Made by a program: the position numbers and the translations under genes. Of a stretch of 23,095 nucleotides of DNA, positions 7,862 to 14,534 are shown piece by piece. The notes under the pieces are model-generated. The model was not told the DNA's origin and searched no databases. It saw only the letters and a program-made list of their open reading frames with translations. The DNA comes from Chloroflexota bacterium. GTDB lineage: Bacteria > Chloroflexota > Ktedonobacteria > Ktedonobacterales > Ktedonobacteraceae. Where the stretch lies: NCBI GenBank assembly GCA_005881495.1, contig VBHI01000325.1, forward strand, positions 1 through 23,095. Reading direction: 5' to 3'. Each line of letters begins with the position of its first letter. The first letter of the stretch is position 1.

Positions 7862-9139
7862 ATGAAAAAGCAACTTTGGTGGCATTCCTTGCTGCGCTTT
7901 CTCTTGTGGTCACATGTTTTGGGCGTGGTCGGTTTTTATCTCGTGCTCTGGTTTCGCACCAATCCGAACGGTGGGAAAAGAGAAACAACTGGTAGGGCAG
8001 GATCGACCTTCGATGCCACCGAAACAAACAAGGGAAGAACAGTCTCGGTAATTGTGCCCGCCCGTAATGAAGAACATAATATTCGTCGCTGTGTCGAGTC
8101 GCTACTAGAACAGGATTATGACGATTACGAGGTGATCGTGGTTGACGACGGATCAACCGATGGTACACCTCTTATTCTTGATGAACTGATGGCGTCTCAT
8201 CCACATGGTGAACGCCTGTATGTGCTGCGCTTACGTAACGATTTGCCGAAAGGCTGGGCAGGTAAACCTCACGCTATTCACAAAGGTACACAAGAGGCAC
8301 CTGGTGATTGGCTGCTGTTTACCGATGCCGATACCTGGCACGCCCCTGGCGCATTACAATTTGCAATGACAAAAGCGCTCAATGAGGGGATTGATCTACT
8401 TTCATTAGTCACAAAACAGGAGTTACCCGGTTTTTGGAATAAGGTCATGATGCCGATGGCCTATATCGGTATTACTTTGCAGTATCCCATCAAGCTGGTC
8501 AACGATCCTCAAAGCCAGGTAGCGCTAGCGAACGGCCAATACATTCTGCTCCGGCGTGCAGTGTACGATATCCTCGGTGGTTATGCGCGTCCTGACTTGC
8601 GTAACACCCTCTTAGACGACCGCGACCTGGCGCGTATCGTCAAAAAAAATGGTTTCCGGCTGCAACTCGCTGATGGACACGGCCTTGTACGCGTTCGCAT
8701 GTATAGAAGTTTAGAAGAGACCTGGCGCGGCTGGCGCAAGAATGTTTTCCTGGGGAGCCGCGGCGGAATAGCATTTGTGCTGCTGCAATTGATTGGCCTG
8801 CCTATAGTAACTATTATCCCATTCTTGTTGCCGCTTTTAGGGTGGTTAAAAGGGGGAAGCAGAAGGAAGGGTGATAGCATCTCAACTGGTGAGCTTTACA
8901 GTGCAGCCCTATTGGAACTCGGACCTATCCTTGCCTATCGCCGGTGGATAGACAAAGTACTAAATGTGCCGTGGTACTATGCTTTTACTCATCCGCTAGC
9001 GGGAGCGTTGTTTGAAGGTGTTCTGGCGCAATCGACCTGGCGCGTTTTGATGCGCAAAGGTGTAGATTGGCGCGGTAGGCATTACTACAGCGCCAGAGAA
9101 GAGACGGCGAAAGCAATAGTAAGAGATATTATCTCCTGA
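7862..9139 (+). CDS. Family 2 glycosyltransferase, CruC-like membrane protein
   Basis: A 425-residue protein: an N-terminal membrane helix (about 10-30), a GT-A catalytic domain from VSVIVPARNEEHNIRRC (61-77), and C-terminal hydrophobic segments (for example VLLQLIGLPIVTIIPFLLPL). Visible GT2 motifs are VVDDGSTDG (93-101), the metal-binding TDAD (154-157), a later acidic LLDDRDLA and WRGWRKN in the position of the Q/RxxRW-like motif. The overall form resembles hydroxychlorobactene/carotenoid glucosyltransferase CruC and other polyprenol- or lipid-directed enzymes; the acceptor cannot be told from sequence and no carotenoid genes are nearby. The start at 7862 follows a perfect -10 by seven bases with no Shine-Dalgarno. 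Its stop overlaps the convergent methyltransferase gene by 11 bp. Confidence 0.9.
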   Translation: MKKQLWWHSLLRFLLWSHVLGVVGFYLVLWFRTNPNGGKRETTGRAGSTFDATETNKGRTVSVIVPARNEEHNIRRCVESLLEQDYDDYEVIVVDDGSTDGTPLILDELMASHPHGERLYVLRLRNDLPKGWAGKPHAIHKGTQEAPGDWLLFTDADTWHAPGALQFAMTKALNEGIDLLSLVTKQELPGFWNKVMMPMAYIGITLQYPIKLVNDPQSQVALANGQYILLRRAVYDILGGYARPDLRNTLLDDRDLARIVKKNGFRLQLADGHGLVRVRMYRSLEETWRGWRKNVFLGSRGGIAFVLLQLIGLPIVTIIPFLLPLLGWLKGGSRRKGDSISTGELYSAALLELGPILAYRRWIDKVLNVPWYYAFTHPLAGALFEGVLAQSTWRVLMRKGVDWRGRHYYSAREETAKAIVRDIIS

Positions 9140-10292
9140 GAATGAGCACTTTGAAGTTGCCCATACCTGCCGGGTCCGTCAGTGCTACTACGCGCTGGCG
9201 CAGGTCATACCATTTTAAGAGGGCAACCTGACCGCGGTCGCTGGCTCGGTCGATGATGGACTCGGAAAAGTCATTTGAACGACGTTGCTCCAGCTCTTCC
9301 TGGATACCCAGGCTCTCCAGCCAGAGGCGCTGAGTGGTGAACTTGTGCAAGTGTAACCCCTGGCGCCGTCCTTCATCGATCAGGGCACTAAAGTTGACAT
9401 GGGCTGTGATATCCTGTTCACCCGGTCGTGCCAGCGGTCGCTCGTTCATCTGGTGTTGGAAATAACAGGCAAGCGTGCCGTGCCTTCGGTAGCGGGTATA
9501 CAATGCCCTGGCTTTGTCGCCATAGTCAATGGTGAGGATATAACCGCGTTGCAGCAGGTGGGCTGTTCGCTGTATCCAACGCATGGCATCGAGATTGATT
9601 TCTGCCCGCCATCCATCACCGAACTGAGTCCAGGGGATATGATAGCGATCCAGGTAGCTGGCAACCTCAGCCGTACCGGGCTCTCCACGCACTTCACATA
9701 AGCGCCCGGCCCGTACATCAATGTATATTTCGTAGAGTCGTGATCCGTGCGTTTCTACAATATGGATGGGAAAAGCATCAACCAGTTCATTGGAGAGGAC
9801 AACAGAAGGGGCTGGTGCCGCACCATTGCTGTTTGAGGAAGTACGCTGGGGAGATCTTGTTGGTTCAGGTAACCGGGCTTCCCTGCTTTCGTTCTTTACA
9901 GGCTCCCGCCCATCCTGTCCAGCGCTTATATCTTCAAGACGGTAATCGAGCGCGGTGTGAAAATCGGGAGTTTGTTGCCTTGCCCATGCTTGTACACCGC
10001 GTGCCAGATCCCCCCGTCCTGCTCCTTGCTCTAATACGACGAAAGGTGATGGGCGTTTCAATTTGTCCCACCATTGATGAAGTTGCCGCCCCACGCAGTT
10101 GGCAAAAAAGACCGAGGAGACATCGGTACTGGTGTAGAAATCGGCTCCTTCAAAGCCAATTCTTGTCGGCCTGGTCATATAGTAGCCGTATTCGGGTTCA
10201 TAGAGCGCCATGCGCATATATTCGGCGAAGGTCAAGGGGCCTTCTCGTTGAATGCGTTCAACAATCAATTGTTGCAAAGGTGTGGGTGTCAT
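9129..10292 (-). CDS. MidA/NDUFAF7-family SAM-dependent methyltransferase (DUF185)
   Basis: A 387-residue protein. The N-terminus has RIQREGPLTFAEYMRMALY and EPEYGYY, then FYTSTDVSSVFFANCVGRQL, all hallmarks of the MidA/DUF185 family. The SAM-binding loop is VLEQGAGRGDLA (86-97), and SNELVDAFP (167-175) is the family's second signature. In mitochondria the relative NDUFAF7 methylates an arginine of a complex I subunit; the bacterial substrate is unknown. Residues about 125-163 form a low-complexity linker (PEPTRSPQRTSSNSN) that looks like a lineage-specific insertion between the two motifs. ATG has only a weak purine run (AAGAGA) close to it. The gene sits 151 bp downstream of holA in the same direction and may share its transcript. 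Confidence 0.9.
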   Translation of the reverse strand: MTPTPLQQLIVERIQREGPLTFAEYMRMALYEPEYGYYMTRPTRIGFEGADFYTSTDVSSVFFANCVGRQLHQWWDKLKRPSPFVVLEQGAGRGDLARGVQAWARQQTPDFHTALDYRLEDISAGQDGREPVKNESREARLPEPTRSPQRTSSNSNGAAPAPSVVLSNELVDAFPIHIVETHGSRLYEIYIDVRAGRLCEVRGEPGTAEVASYLDRYHIPWTQFGDGWRAEINLDAMRWIQRTAHLLQRGYILTIDYGDKARALYTRYRRHGTLACYFQHQMNERPLARPGEQDITAHVNFSALIDEGRRQGLHLHKFTTQRLWLESLGIQEELEQRRSNDFSESIIDRASDRGQVALLKWYDLRQRVVALTDPAGMGNFKVLILRR

Positions 10293-10443
10293 ATCTCTTG
10301 TCTATTTCAGGCGGCTTTGATAAACGTTTTCCGCTTTTGCAGAAACAAGGTGTATATCTACCGGTAGGGTAAGCAATTGTGGTAGCGTGGTGTTTTAGCA
10401 CTTCACCAGGTTACTCTTCTGTTACCCTATTTGCTGAAATGTA

Positions 10444-11499
10444 TTATACGCACCCAAAACTCACGACCAGCAAATCGAGCGCCATTTCTGGTGTCATGCG
10501 ACTGCGTTTGAGAGACGCATCGGTTGCCAGTAGTTGGCGGTAGGCAACCTCCAACTGTGCAGCTGTGAATTTTCCTACCTGGCGTGCTGCCTTATCTGCC
10601 ACGAAAGGTGCTATACCAAGGGTAGAAGCAATCTGCGGTGAGCGCATCCCTTGCTGTGAAAGTTCTTTGACGAGCAGGAGAGAACGAACCTGGCTGCTAA
10701 TAGTGCTGATGAGCTTGATGGGCGGTTCTCCATCTGCCAGGAGATCATGCAAAATAGTGAGCGCCTGTTTTTGATTGCGCTGTGCCAGGGCATCGGTCAG
10801 GTCAAATATGCGTGCTTCCTGCACCTGTGCCGAAAGTGTGCGCACATCATCAACGGTAATTGTGCCCCCATCGCCAACGTATGTGGCTAATTTATCGAGT
10901 TCATTTGCCAGCAAGCGCAACTGGTTGCCGATGAAATTTGCCAGGAGGGTCGCGGCATCCCCATCGATGGTCACACCCAGGCTCTTCGCCCGTTTACTGA
11001 TCCAGCTTTCGAGTGCGCCTCCCCTGGGAAGGGTACTCTGGATTACTTTGCCGTGTTCACCTGCTGCTTTGAGCAAGGGATTATTGGCATCCAATAATTC
11101 ATCAACAAGTACAATCAAAACAGTTGTATCTGGCATGTGGGGGACATATTCTGCAAATCCTTTTTCAAAGCTGGCCCGGGATTCTGTATTTCCTTTCCCA
11201 CTCCTCTTCCCTTTCTTCGCCTTTCCGCCCGTACCTGTACTACTATCTCCCGTCCCACTCTCATCTCCTGGGGCAGAAGTAGCGCTTTCTCCACGCCGCT
11301 TCTTGGGTAACCCTTCAACTACGACAAGGCGTTGATCAGCAAGAAATGGCATGGTATTAGAAGCAGCGGTGATGGTCGCAAGATTGACCTCACCGCCATT
11401 AAAAGTATCCTGGTTATACTCGAAATTTCCCTGCTGCCTCAGCTTTTTTAGCTGCTCTCGGCTGCTAAATTCGTCGTCACCATGTAGGAGATAAAACAT
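10444..11499 (-). CDS. holA: DNA polymerase III delta subunit
   Basis: A 351-residue clamp-loader delta subunit. It opens with FYLLHGDDEFSSREQLKKL, and continues with ATITAASNTMPFLADQRLVVVEGLP, DTTVLIVLVDELLD, and the domain III region EARIFDLTDALAQRNQKQAL, followed by LLADGEPPIKLISTISSQVRSLL and the terminal KRSRMTPEMALDLLVVSF. The delta subunit opens the beta sliding clamp during replication. Residues about 66-108 are an unusual Gly/Ser/Lys-rich insertion (ESATSAPGDESGTGDSS, GGKAKKGKRSGKGN) after the second strand of the first domain, seen on the plus strand as a pyrimidine-rich tract. AGAGAAG lies 4 nt before ATG. It follows the small membrane protein gene by 9 nt, so the two are one operon. 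Confidence 0.93.
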   Translation of the reverse strand: MFYLLHGDDEFSSREQLKKLRQQGNFEYNQDTFNGGEVNLATITAASNTMPFLADQRLVVVEGLPKKRRGESATSAPGDESGTGDSSTGTGGKAKKGKRSGKGNTESRASFEKGFAEYVPHMPDTTVLIVLVDELLDANNPLLKAAGEHGKVIQSTLPRGGALESWISKRAKSLGVTIDGDAATLLANFIGNQLRLLANELDKLATYVGDGGTITVDDVRTLSAQVQEARIFDLTDALAQRNQKQALTILHDLLADGEPPIKLISTISSQVRSLLLVKELSQQGMRSPQIASTLGIAPFVADKAARQVGKFTAAQLEVAYRQLLATDASLKRSRMTPEMALDLLVVSFGCV

Positions 11500-11508
11500 T
11501 GTGCTTCT

Positions 11509-11883
11509 CTATTCGTGGGCGACTGCCGCTGGTCGGCGATAGTCGGCTCGATTTCTCCGCGCCACAATCAAGTCCAGGATTATGGCGGTTGAGAGGCCGA
11601 GTGCCGAGCAGGCTAGCAATGAACCGAAGAATGTTGGGGCTGGGCTGGCGTTTGGTAGTGGTTGGTCGTAGATGAGGGTGCCGACAAGGCCGAGAATGGC
11701 GAGAAAGCCAAGTAAATTGCCAGCAAATGCTCCCAACACGACAGTACCGCGGCTTTTCACTTCGCTCAACCAGAAGGCGAGGAAAAGGGTGACTGGTAGT
11801 GCGAGAATAAAACCGAATAAATTGGCGATGAAGAGGTCATCTATAGGTACTTTTAGCGCTGGTAGAAATTGAGATATGTCCAT
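11509..11883 (-). CDS. Small membrane protein with three hydrophobic segments, unknown function
   Basis: About 124 residues. Three hydrophobic stretches are visible: LFGFILALPVTLFLAFWL, VLGAFAGNLLGFLAILGLVG and LLACSALGLSTAIILDLIV, followed by a basic tail (ARRNRADYRRP). I do not recognise a family. Two ATGs are possible: 11890-11892 lies only 2 nt from GGGAGG (11900-11895), while 11881-11883 lies 11 nt from it; I prefer the second. The gene is the first of the holA operon and follows a near-consensus promoter. Nothing in it hints at a role in replication. Confidence 0.7.
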   Translation of the reverse strand: MDISQFLPALKVPIDDLFIANLFGFILALPVTLFLAFWLSEVKSRGTVVLGAFAGNLLGFLAILGLVGTLIYDQPLPNASPAPTFFGSLLACSALGLSTAIILDLIVARRNRADYRRPAAVAHE

Positions 11884-11934
11884 AAATATCATTGCCTCCC
11901 AATACCTGTGATGTAATATGTGTATGTTGTCTCT

Positions 11935-11963
11935 ATTATAATCAATCCATGAGGAACTGACAA
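11935..11963 (-). promoter_or_regulatory. Strong sigma-70-type promoter for the holA operon
   Basis: On the minus strand TTGTCA (11963-11958), a 17-nt spacer and TATAAT (11940-11935) match consensus at eleven of twelve bases. Transcription would start near 11928, about 45 nt before the membrane protein gene. It lies directly behind the rpsU terminator. Confidence 0.8.
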
Positions 11964-11967
11964 CGTT

Positions 11968-12023
11968 AAAAAAGAGAGAGGAGGGGAGAAGGTTGACGTC
12001 AACCTTCTCCCCTCCTCTCTCTT
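11968..12023 (-). terminator. Perfect 52-bp palindrome ending in a T run, terminator of rpsU
   Basis: Positions 11972-12023 form a perfect palindrome with 26-base arms centred on GACGTC at 11995-12000. Read on the minus strand, the stem begins 3 nt after the rpsU stop and is followed by T6 (11973-11968), as in an intrinsic terminator. The arms are almost pure purine on one side and pure pyrimidine on the other. The stem is far longer than a terminator needs. Confidence 0.85.
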
Positions 12024-12026
12024 CTA

Positions 12027-12218
12027 CTAGTTTGGTTGGCGACTGCGTCGCCGCCTGCGACTTTGCGCCTCGGCTTTACGCTTCCGCCGGGCCTGTGGAC
12101 TCTCATAGTGAGAACGTCGACGAGCCTCAGAGAGGATACCGTCTTGTTGAACCTTGCGGTTGAACCGTTTGAGCGCCAGCTCAAACGAATCGCCCGGATT
12201 CACTCTGACTTCACTCAT
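12027..12218 (-). CDS. rpsU: Small ribosomal subunit protein bS21
   Basis: A 63-residue basic protein: VRVNPGDSFELALKRFNRKV is the diagnostic bS21 start, followed by RSHYESPQARRKRKAEA and an Arg-rich tail (SRRRRRSRQPN). bS21 is an RNA-binding protein of the small ribosomal subunit near the anti-Shine-Dalgarno region. The gene lies 6 nt behind the zinc-ribbon gene, has no clear Shine-Dalgarno of its own, and is probably translated by coupling. A very long hairpin ends it. Confidence 0.96.
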   Translation of the reverse strand: MSEVRVNPGDSFELALKRFNRKVQQDGILSEARRRSHYESPQARRKRKAEAQSRRRRRSRQPN

Positions 12219-12224
12219 AAAAGG

Positions 12225-12575
12225 CTACCAGCGCGACTTGCGGTCGCTCGAACGACCGGAGCCCTGTGCCTGGTAACAATTGCTGCAGTATACTGGTTTG
12301 TCACCGCGTGGCTGGAAAGGCACTTGAGCCTCGTTGCCACAACTGGAACACGTTACAGTATACATCTGACGTGGTTCGCGGTCTCGATAACCGCCACCAC
12401 CACTGTTGCGACCACCATACCCGCCACCCTGTCCTTTGCGTGCGGCTCGGCACGATGGACAGCGGCTAGGAGAATTGGTCAACCCGCGGCTGGCATAAAA
12501 TTCCTGCTCACCAACGGTAAAAACGAACTCTTGATTGCAATCGCGACAATACAACGTTTGATCTGCTAATGACAT
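12225..12575 (-). CDS. Double zinc-ribbon, glycine-rich small protein
   Basis: A 116-residue protein with two zinc-ribbon-like halves. The first has YCRDCNQEF and RCPSCRAARK (a zf-trcl/PF13451-like pattern, with EFYASRGL between), the second TVTCSSCGNEAQVPF and VYCSNCYQAQG. Between them lies a Gly/Arg/Tyr-rich linker (GQGGGYGGRNSGGGGYRD), typical of RNA-binding or RNA-associated proteins. It is the upstream gene of a two-gene operon with rpsU, so a link to translation is reasonable but inferred. Only a weak GAAAG-type Shine-Dalgarno precedes ATG 12573-12575. Confidence 0.85.
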   Translation of the reverse strand: MSLADQTLYCRDCNQEFVFTVGEQEFYASRGLTNSPSRCPSCRAARKGQGGGYGGRNSGGGGYRDREPRQMYTVTCSSCGNEAQVPFQPRGDKPVYCSNCYQAQGSGRSSDRKSRW

Positions 12576-12956
12576 GCTTTCTTTCTCGATTCTGGGTTTC
12601 TTATCCCAATAAATGTTTCGTGTATCGCGCGGCTTGCAATAGACTAACTACTCTTAGCAACAATGCACTATACAACGTTCACTTAGTATAACACAGAAGT
12701 GAACAAAAATCATCCCTTTCGGGTAATTCTAATAAACTGGTATCAAATTGGTACTTACGGGCTTGTCCTGGCCTGGAAAACACTTCTTTTGTTTCACTGA
12801 AAAATGCAACAAGTCTCACATATCTGCGTATACACTGTAGAATATAAAAGATGTGTTAAAGGGCTTTCTTGTGGAAAACAGGGAGCTAGACTCTCCTTTT
12901 TCTAAGACCATAGAATTCACAGGGTCAGTCCGTCTCAATTAAAGCGAGGAATAGAT
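12576..12956. other. Divergent intergenic region between zinc-ribbon/rpsU operon and DUF4870-like gene
   Basis: I find no gene in these 381 AT-rich bases. They hold an inverted repeat over a minus-strand -10-like box (12677-12704) and, on the plus strand, a possible promoter for the DUF4870-like gene: CTCACA (12815-12820), 17 nt, TAGAAT (12838-12843). Promoter assignment here is weak. Confidence 0.5.
12677..12704. promoter_or_regulatory. Inverted repeat GTTCACTT-N12-AAGTGAAC over a -10-like box
   Basis: GTTCACTT (12677-12684) and AAGTGAAC (12697-12704) are perfect inverted copies with a 12-nt centre. The centre holds TATACT on the minus strand (12690-12685), in a position to serve the zinc-ribbon/rpsU operon about 110 nt away. 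The geometry suits a dimeric repressor; the regulator is unknown. Confidence 0.45.
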
Positions 12957-13325
12957 ATGATGGATAGAATGACATCACTTGGACTTAATGAACGCCTGGA
13001 GCGTGTTCTGGCATACGCATTCGGTTGGCTTTCAGGCATTATCCTTTTCTTCCTGGAAAAGAATCGCAATGTGCGTTGGCATGCTGTGCAGTCGATGGTT
13101 ACTTTTGGAACGCTGTCAATTCTTATATTGGCGATTTCCCTGTTAAGGGGCTTCCTGGCCTTTATTCCCATTTTGGGCTGGTTGACGAGTGCTGGCCTCG
13201 GTTTGCTCATTTCTGTGCTCTGGTGGGTGACGATTATTCTGTGGGTCTGGTTGATGATCATGGCGTTTATTCGGGAGGATTATCGCCTGCCCTTCGTAAG
13301 TGATTTTGTGCGTTACTGGGTGTAG
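12957..13325 (+). CDS. DUF4870/Tic20-like small membrane protein
   Basis: A 122-residue protein with about three membrane segments: VLAYAFGWLSGIILFFLE, TLSILILAISLLRGFLAFI and LGLLISVLWWVTIILWVWLM. The motif LEKNRNVRWHAVQSM after the first helix is the signature of the DUF4870/Tic20-like family (charged residues, then F/WHA.Q). The function in bacteria is unknown. GAGGA at 12946 precedes the tandem ATGATG start at 12957. Its last 59 bp overlap the convergent DUF92 gene. Confidence 0.82.
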   Translation: MMDRMTSLGLNERLERVLAYAFGWLSGIILFFLEKNRNVRWHAVQSMVTFGTLSILILAISLLRGFLAFIPILGWLTSAGLGLLISVLWWVTIILWVWLMIMAFIREDYRLPFVSDFVRYWV

Positions 13326-14241
13326 CTACCCGGATTGCTATCGCGAAGATCGCTCCGCCGAGCGTGGCCATAAAATTCACTACGTCGTTGTTGAACCAGG
13401 ATACGCCACGTAGCGCCAGGGTTTTCGTACCACAGCTATGAATCAGACGCTCGGTCTCATGCTGGCAGCGAGGACAATAATACATGGCCTGCACGGTTGC
13501 CCCCAGGTAGCTATCGATAAGACTACCGATCAGCCCGCTTCCCAAGGCGATGAAGGGCAGGGAGGCCAGGGACCTCCGGCAGCCCTGTAGTAACCAGAAA
13601 ACCGTTCCCAGGGCCAGCGCACCTCCAATCGCTGCTCCTGTCCCAAGAGATGTAATGCCACCAGAGGTGCCGGGTGCTACTGGTTCTCCCGTGGTAATGA
13701 GCCTGGGCTGCCGCGCGCTGAGCACTCCTATCTCGGTAGCCCATGTGTCAGCGGTAGCCGTAGCGAGGGCACCTGTATATCCTGCCAGACATACGTCGCG
13801 CAAGAAGCGCGAAGGCGCGAATCCATAGGTCAGGGCCAACAAGGTAGCAACCCCTCCGTTTGCACCCACCTGGGCAAGGTCGCGCCTGGCCCCCTTGCTG
13901 AACTTGTCAGCTGCAGTTTTTGCTTTATCTCGTGCGCGAACGTGTGAAAAAATACTTGAAGAGACAAAGAAAAAGATAAGTAATAGTCCCCAGGACCACC
14001 CTCCCAGGCCAAATGTTGTTGTCCCTGTAACTATTGCACCAGCTATGCCGCCACGACTGAGTGAACGACGACGATAGGCTAGCAAACTAATAGCCGTGCT
14101 AAAGAGAAGACCGAGCAATAACCTGCTATCTCTTGCTCGCGCGCGCCCATTGGCGACATTTTTATGTGATGAGGTTTCAAAAGGGGGAGGATTACAGATT
14201 GCCGGCGCAGTGCGCTCTGCTACATGTTGTAGTTGAAACAT
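13267..14241 (-). CDS. DUF92 family integral membrane protein
   Basis: A 324-residue protein. After a hydrophilic N-terminus come several membrane helices. DUF92 hallmarks are SRGGIAGAIVTGTTTFGLGG, the loop ARDKAKTAADKFSKGARRDLAQVGANGG, ATADTWATEIGVLS, TSGGITSLGTGAAIGGAL, LIGSLIDSYLGATVQ and the end GVSWFNNDVVNFMATLGGA. Plant (VTE6) and archaeal/bacterial relatives are linked to phytyl- or polyprenyl-phosphate phosphorylation; activity here is inferred only from the family. A CPRC pair and a later HSC lie near the C-terminus. ATG has AGAGGT 6 nt upstream. The last residues (about 18) run into the DUF4870-like gene on the other strand and look like a recent extension. Confidence 0.9.
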   Translation of the reverse strand: MFQLQHVAERTAPAICNPPPFETSSHKNVANGRARARDSRLLLGLLFSTAISLLAYRRRSLSRGGIAGAIVTGTTTFGLGGWSWGLLLIFFFVSSSIFSHVRARDKAKTAADKFSKGARRDLAQVGANGGVATLLALTYGFAPSRFLRDVCLAGYTGALATATADTWATEIGVLSARQPRLITTGEPVAPGTSGGITSLGTGAAIGGALALGTVFWLLQGCRRSLASLPFIALGSGLIGSLIDSYLGATVQAMYYCPRCQHETERLIHSCGTKTLALRGVSWFNNDVVNFMATLGGAIFAIAIRVATPSNAQNHLRRAGDNPPE

Positions 14242-14251
14242 ACTAGTACCT

Positions 14252-14419
14252 CTAAGAAATTGTGGTATTTTTGTTACAGAAAGCTATCATAGCCAGTTTT
14301 ATTTTAAGGAAGGTCTGTTGTGAATGCAAGGGATTGCGCAGGATGTTCAGGTGAGGAGCTTCTATTCCTTGTCGAACTGCCACGCGTGTAATGCCTCCAA
14401 ATAGTACTTTTGGCGCGTC
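14252..14419 (-). pseudogene. Possible fragment of an enzyme gene (ketopantoate-reductase-like), uncertain
   Basis: A short minus-strand frame reads DAPKVLFGGITRVAVRQGIE, then APHLNILRNPLHSQ, and ends at TAG 14254-14252; an in-frame TGA lies a few codons upstream. The spacing of G-x-x-x-R-x-A...GI-x-x-P recalls the C-terminal helix of ketopantoate reductases. The match is from memory and short, so this may be chance. If real, it is the remnant of a gene decayed upstream of the DUF92 gene. Confidence 0.2.
14301..14329 (-). promoter_or_regulatory. Candidate promoter for the DUF92 gene
   Basis: On the minus strand TTGCAT (14329-14324) and TAAAAT (14306-14301) are 17 nt apart. The -10 matches five of six bases, the -35 three. 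It lies 60 bp upstream of the start. For the plus-strand operon starting at 14535 I see only AT-rich TATTAT-like boxes and no convincing -35. Confidence 0.4.
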
Positions 14420-14534
14420 GTTACCTTGCGTATTGTATCATATCATTGTGTCTTATTATATCTATCTTGGCTGTTATCCAGCAGTGAAAAGAGTGATAAG
14501 CTTCCGTCGGGCCTGGCGAAAGTGAGGAACAAAA

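Noticed and set aside
10443..10471. TATAAT on the minus strand at the holA stop as a promoter for the MidA-type gene.
   Set aside because: No acceptable -35 at 16-18 nt; the best (TTGCTG) needs a 19-nt spacer. Shared transcription with holA is as likely.
13523..14077. Frames antisense or out of frame within the DUF92 gene.
   Set aside because: The DUF92 frame has all family motifs; the others are shadows.
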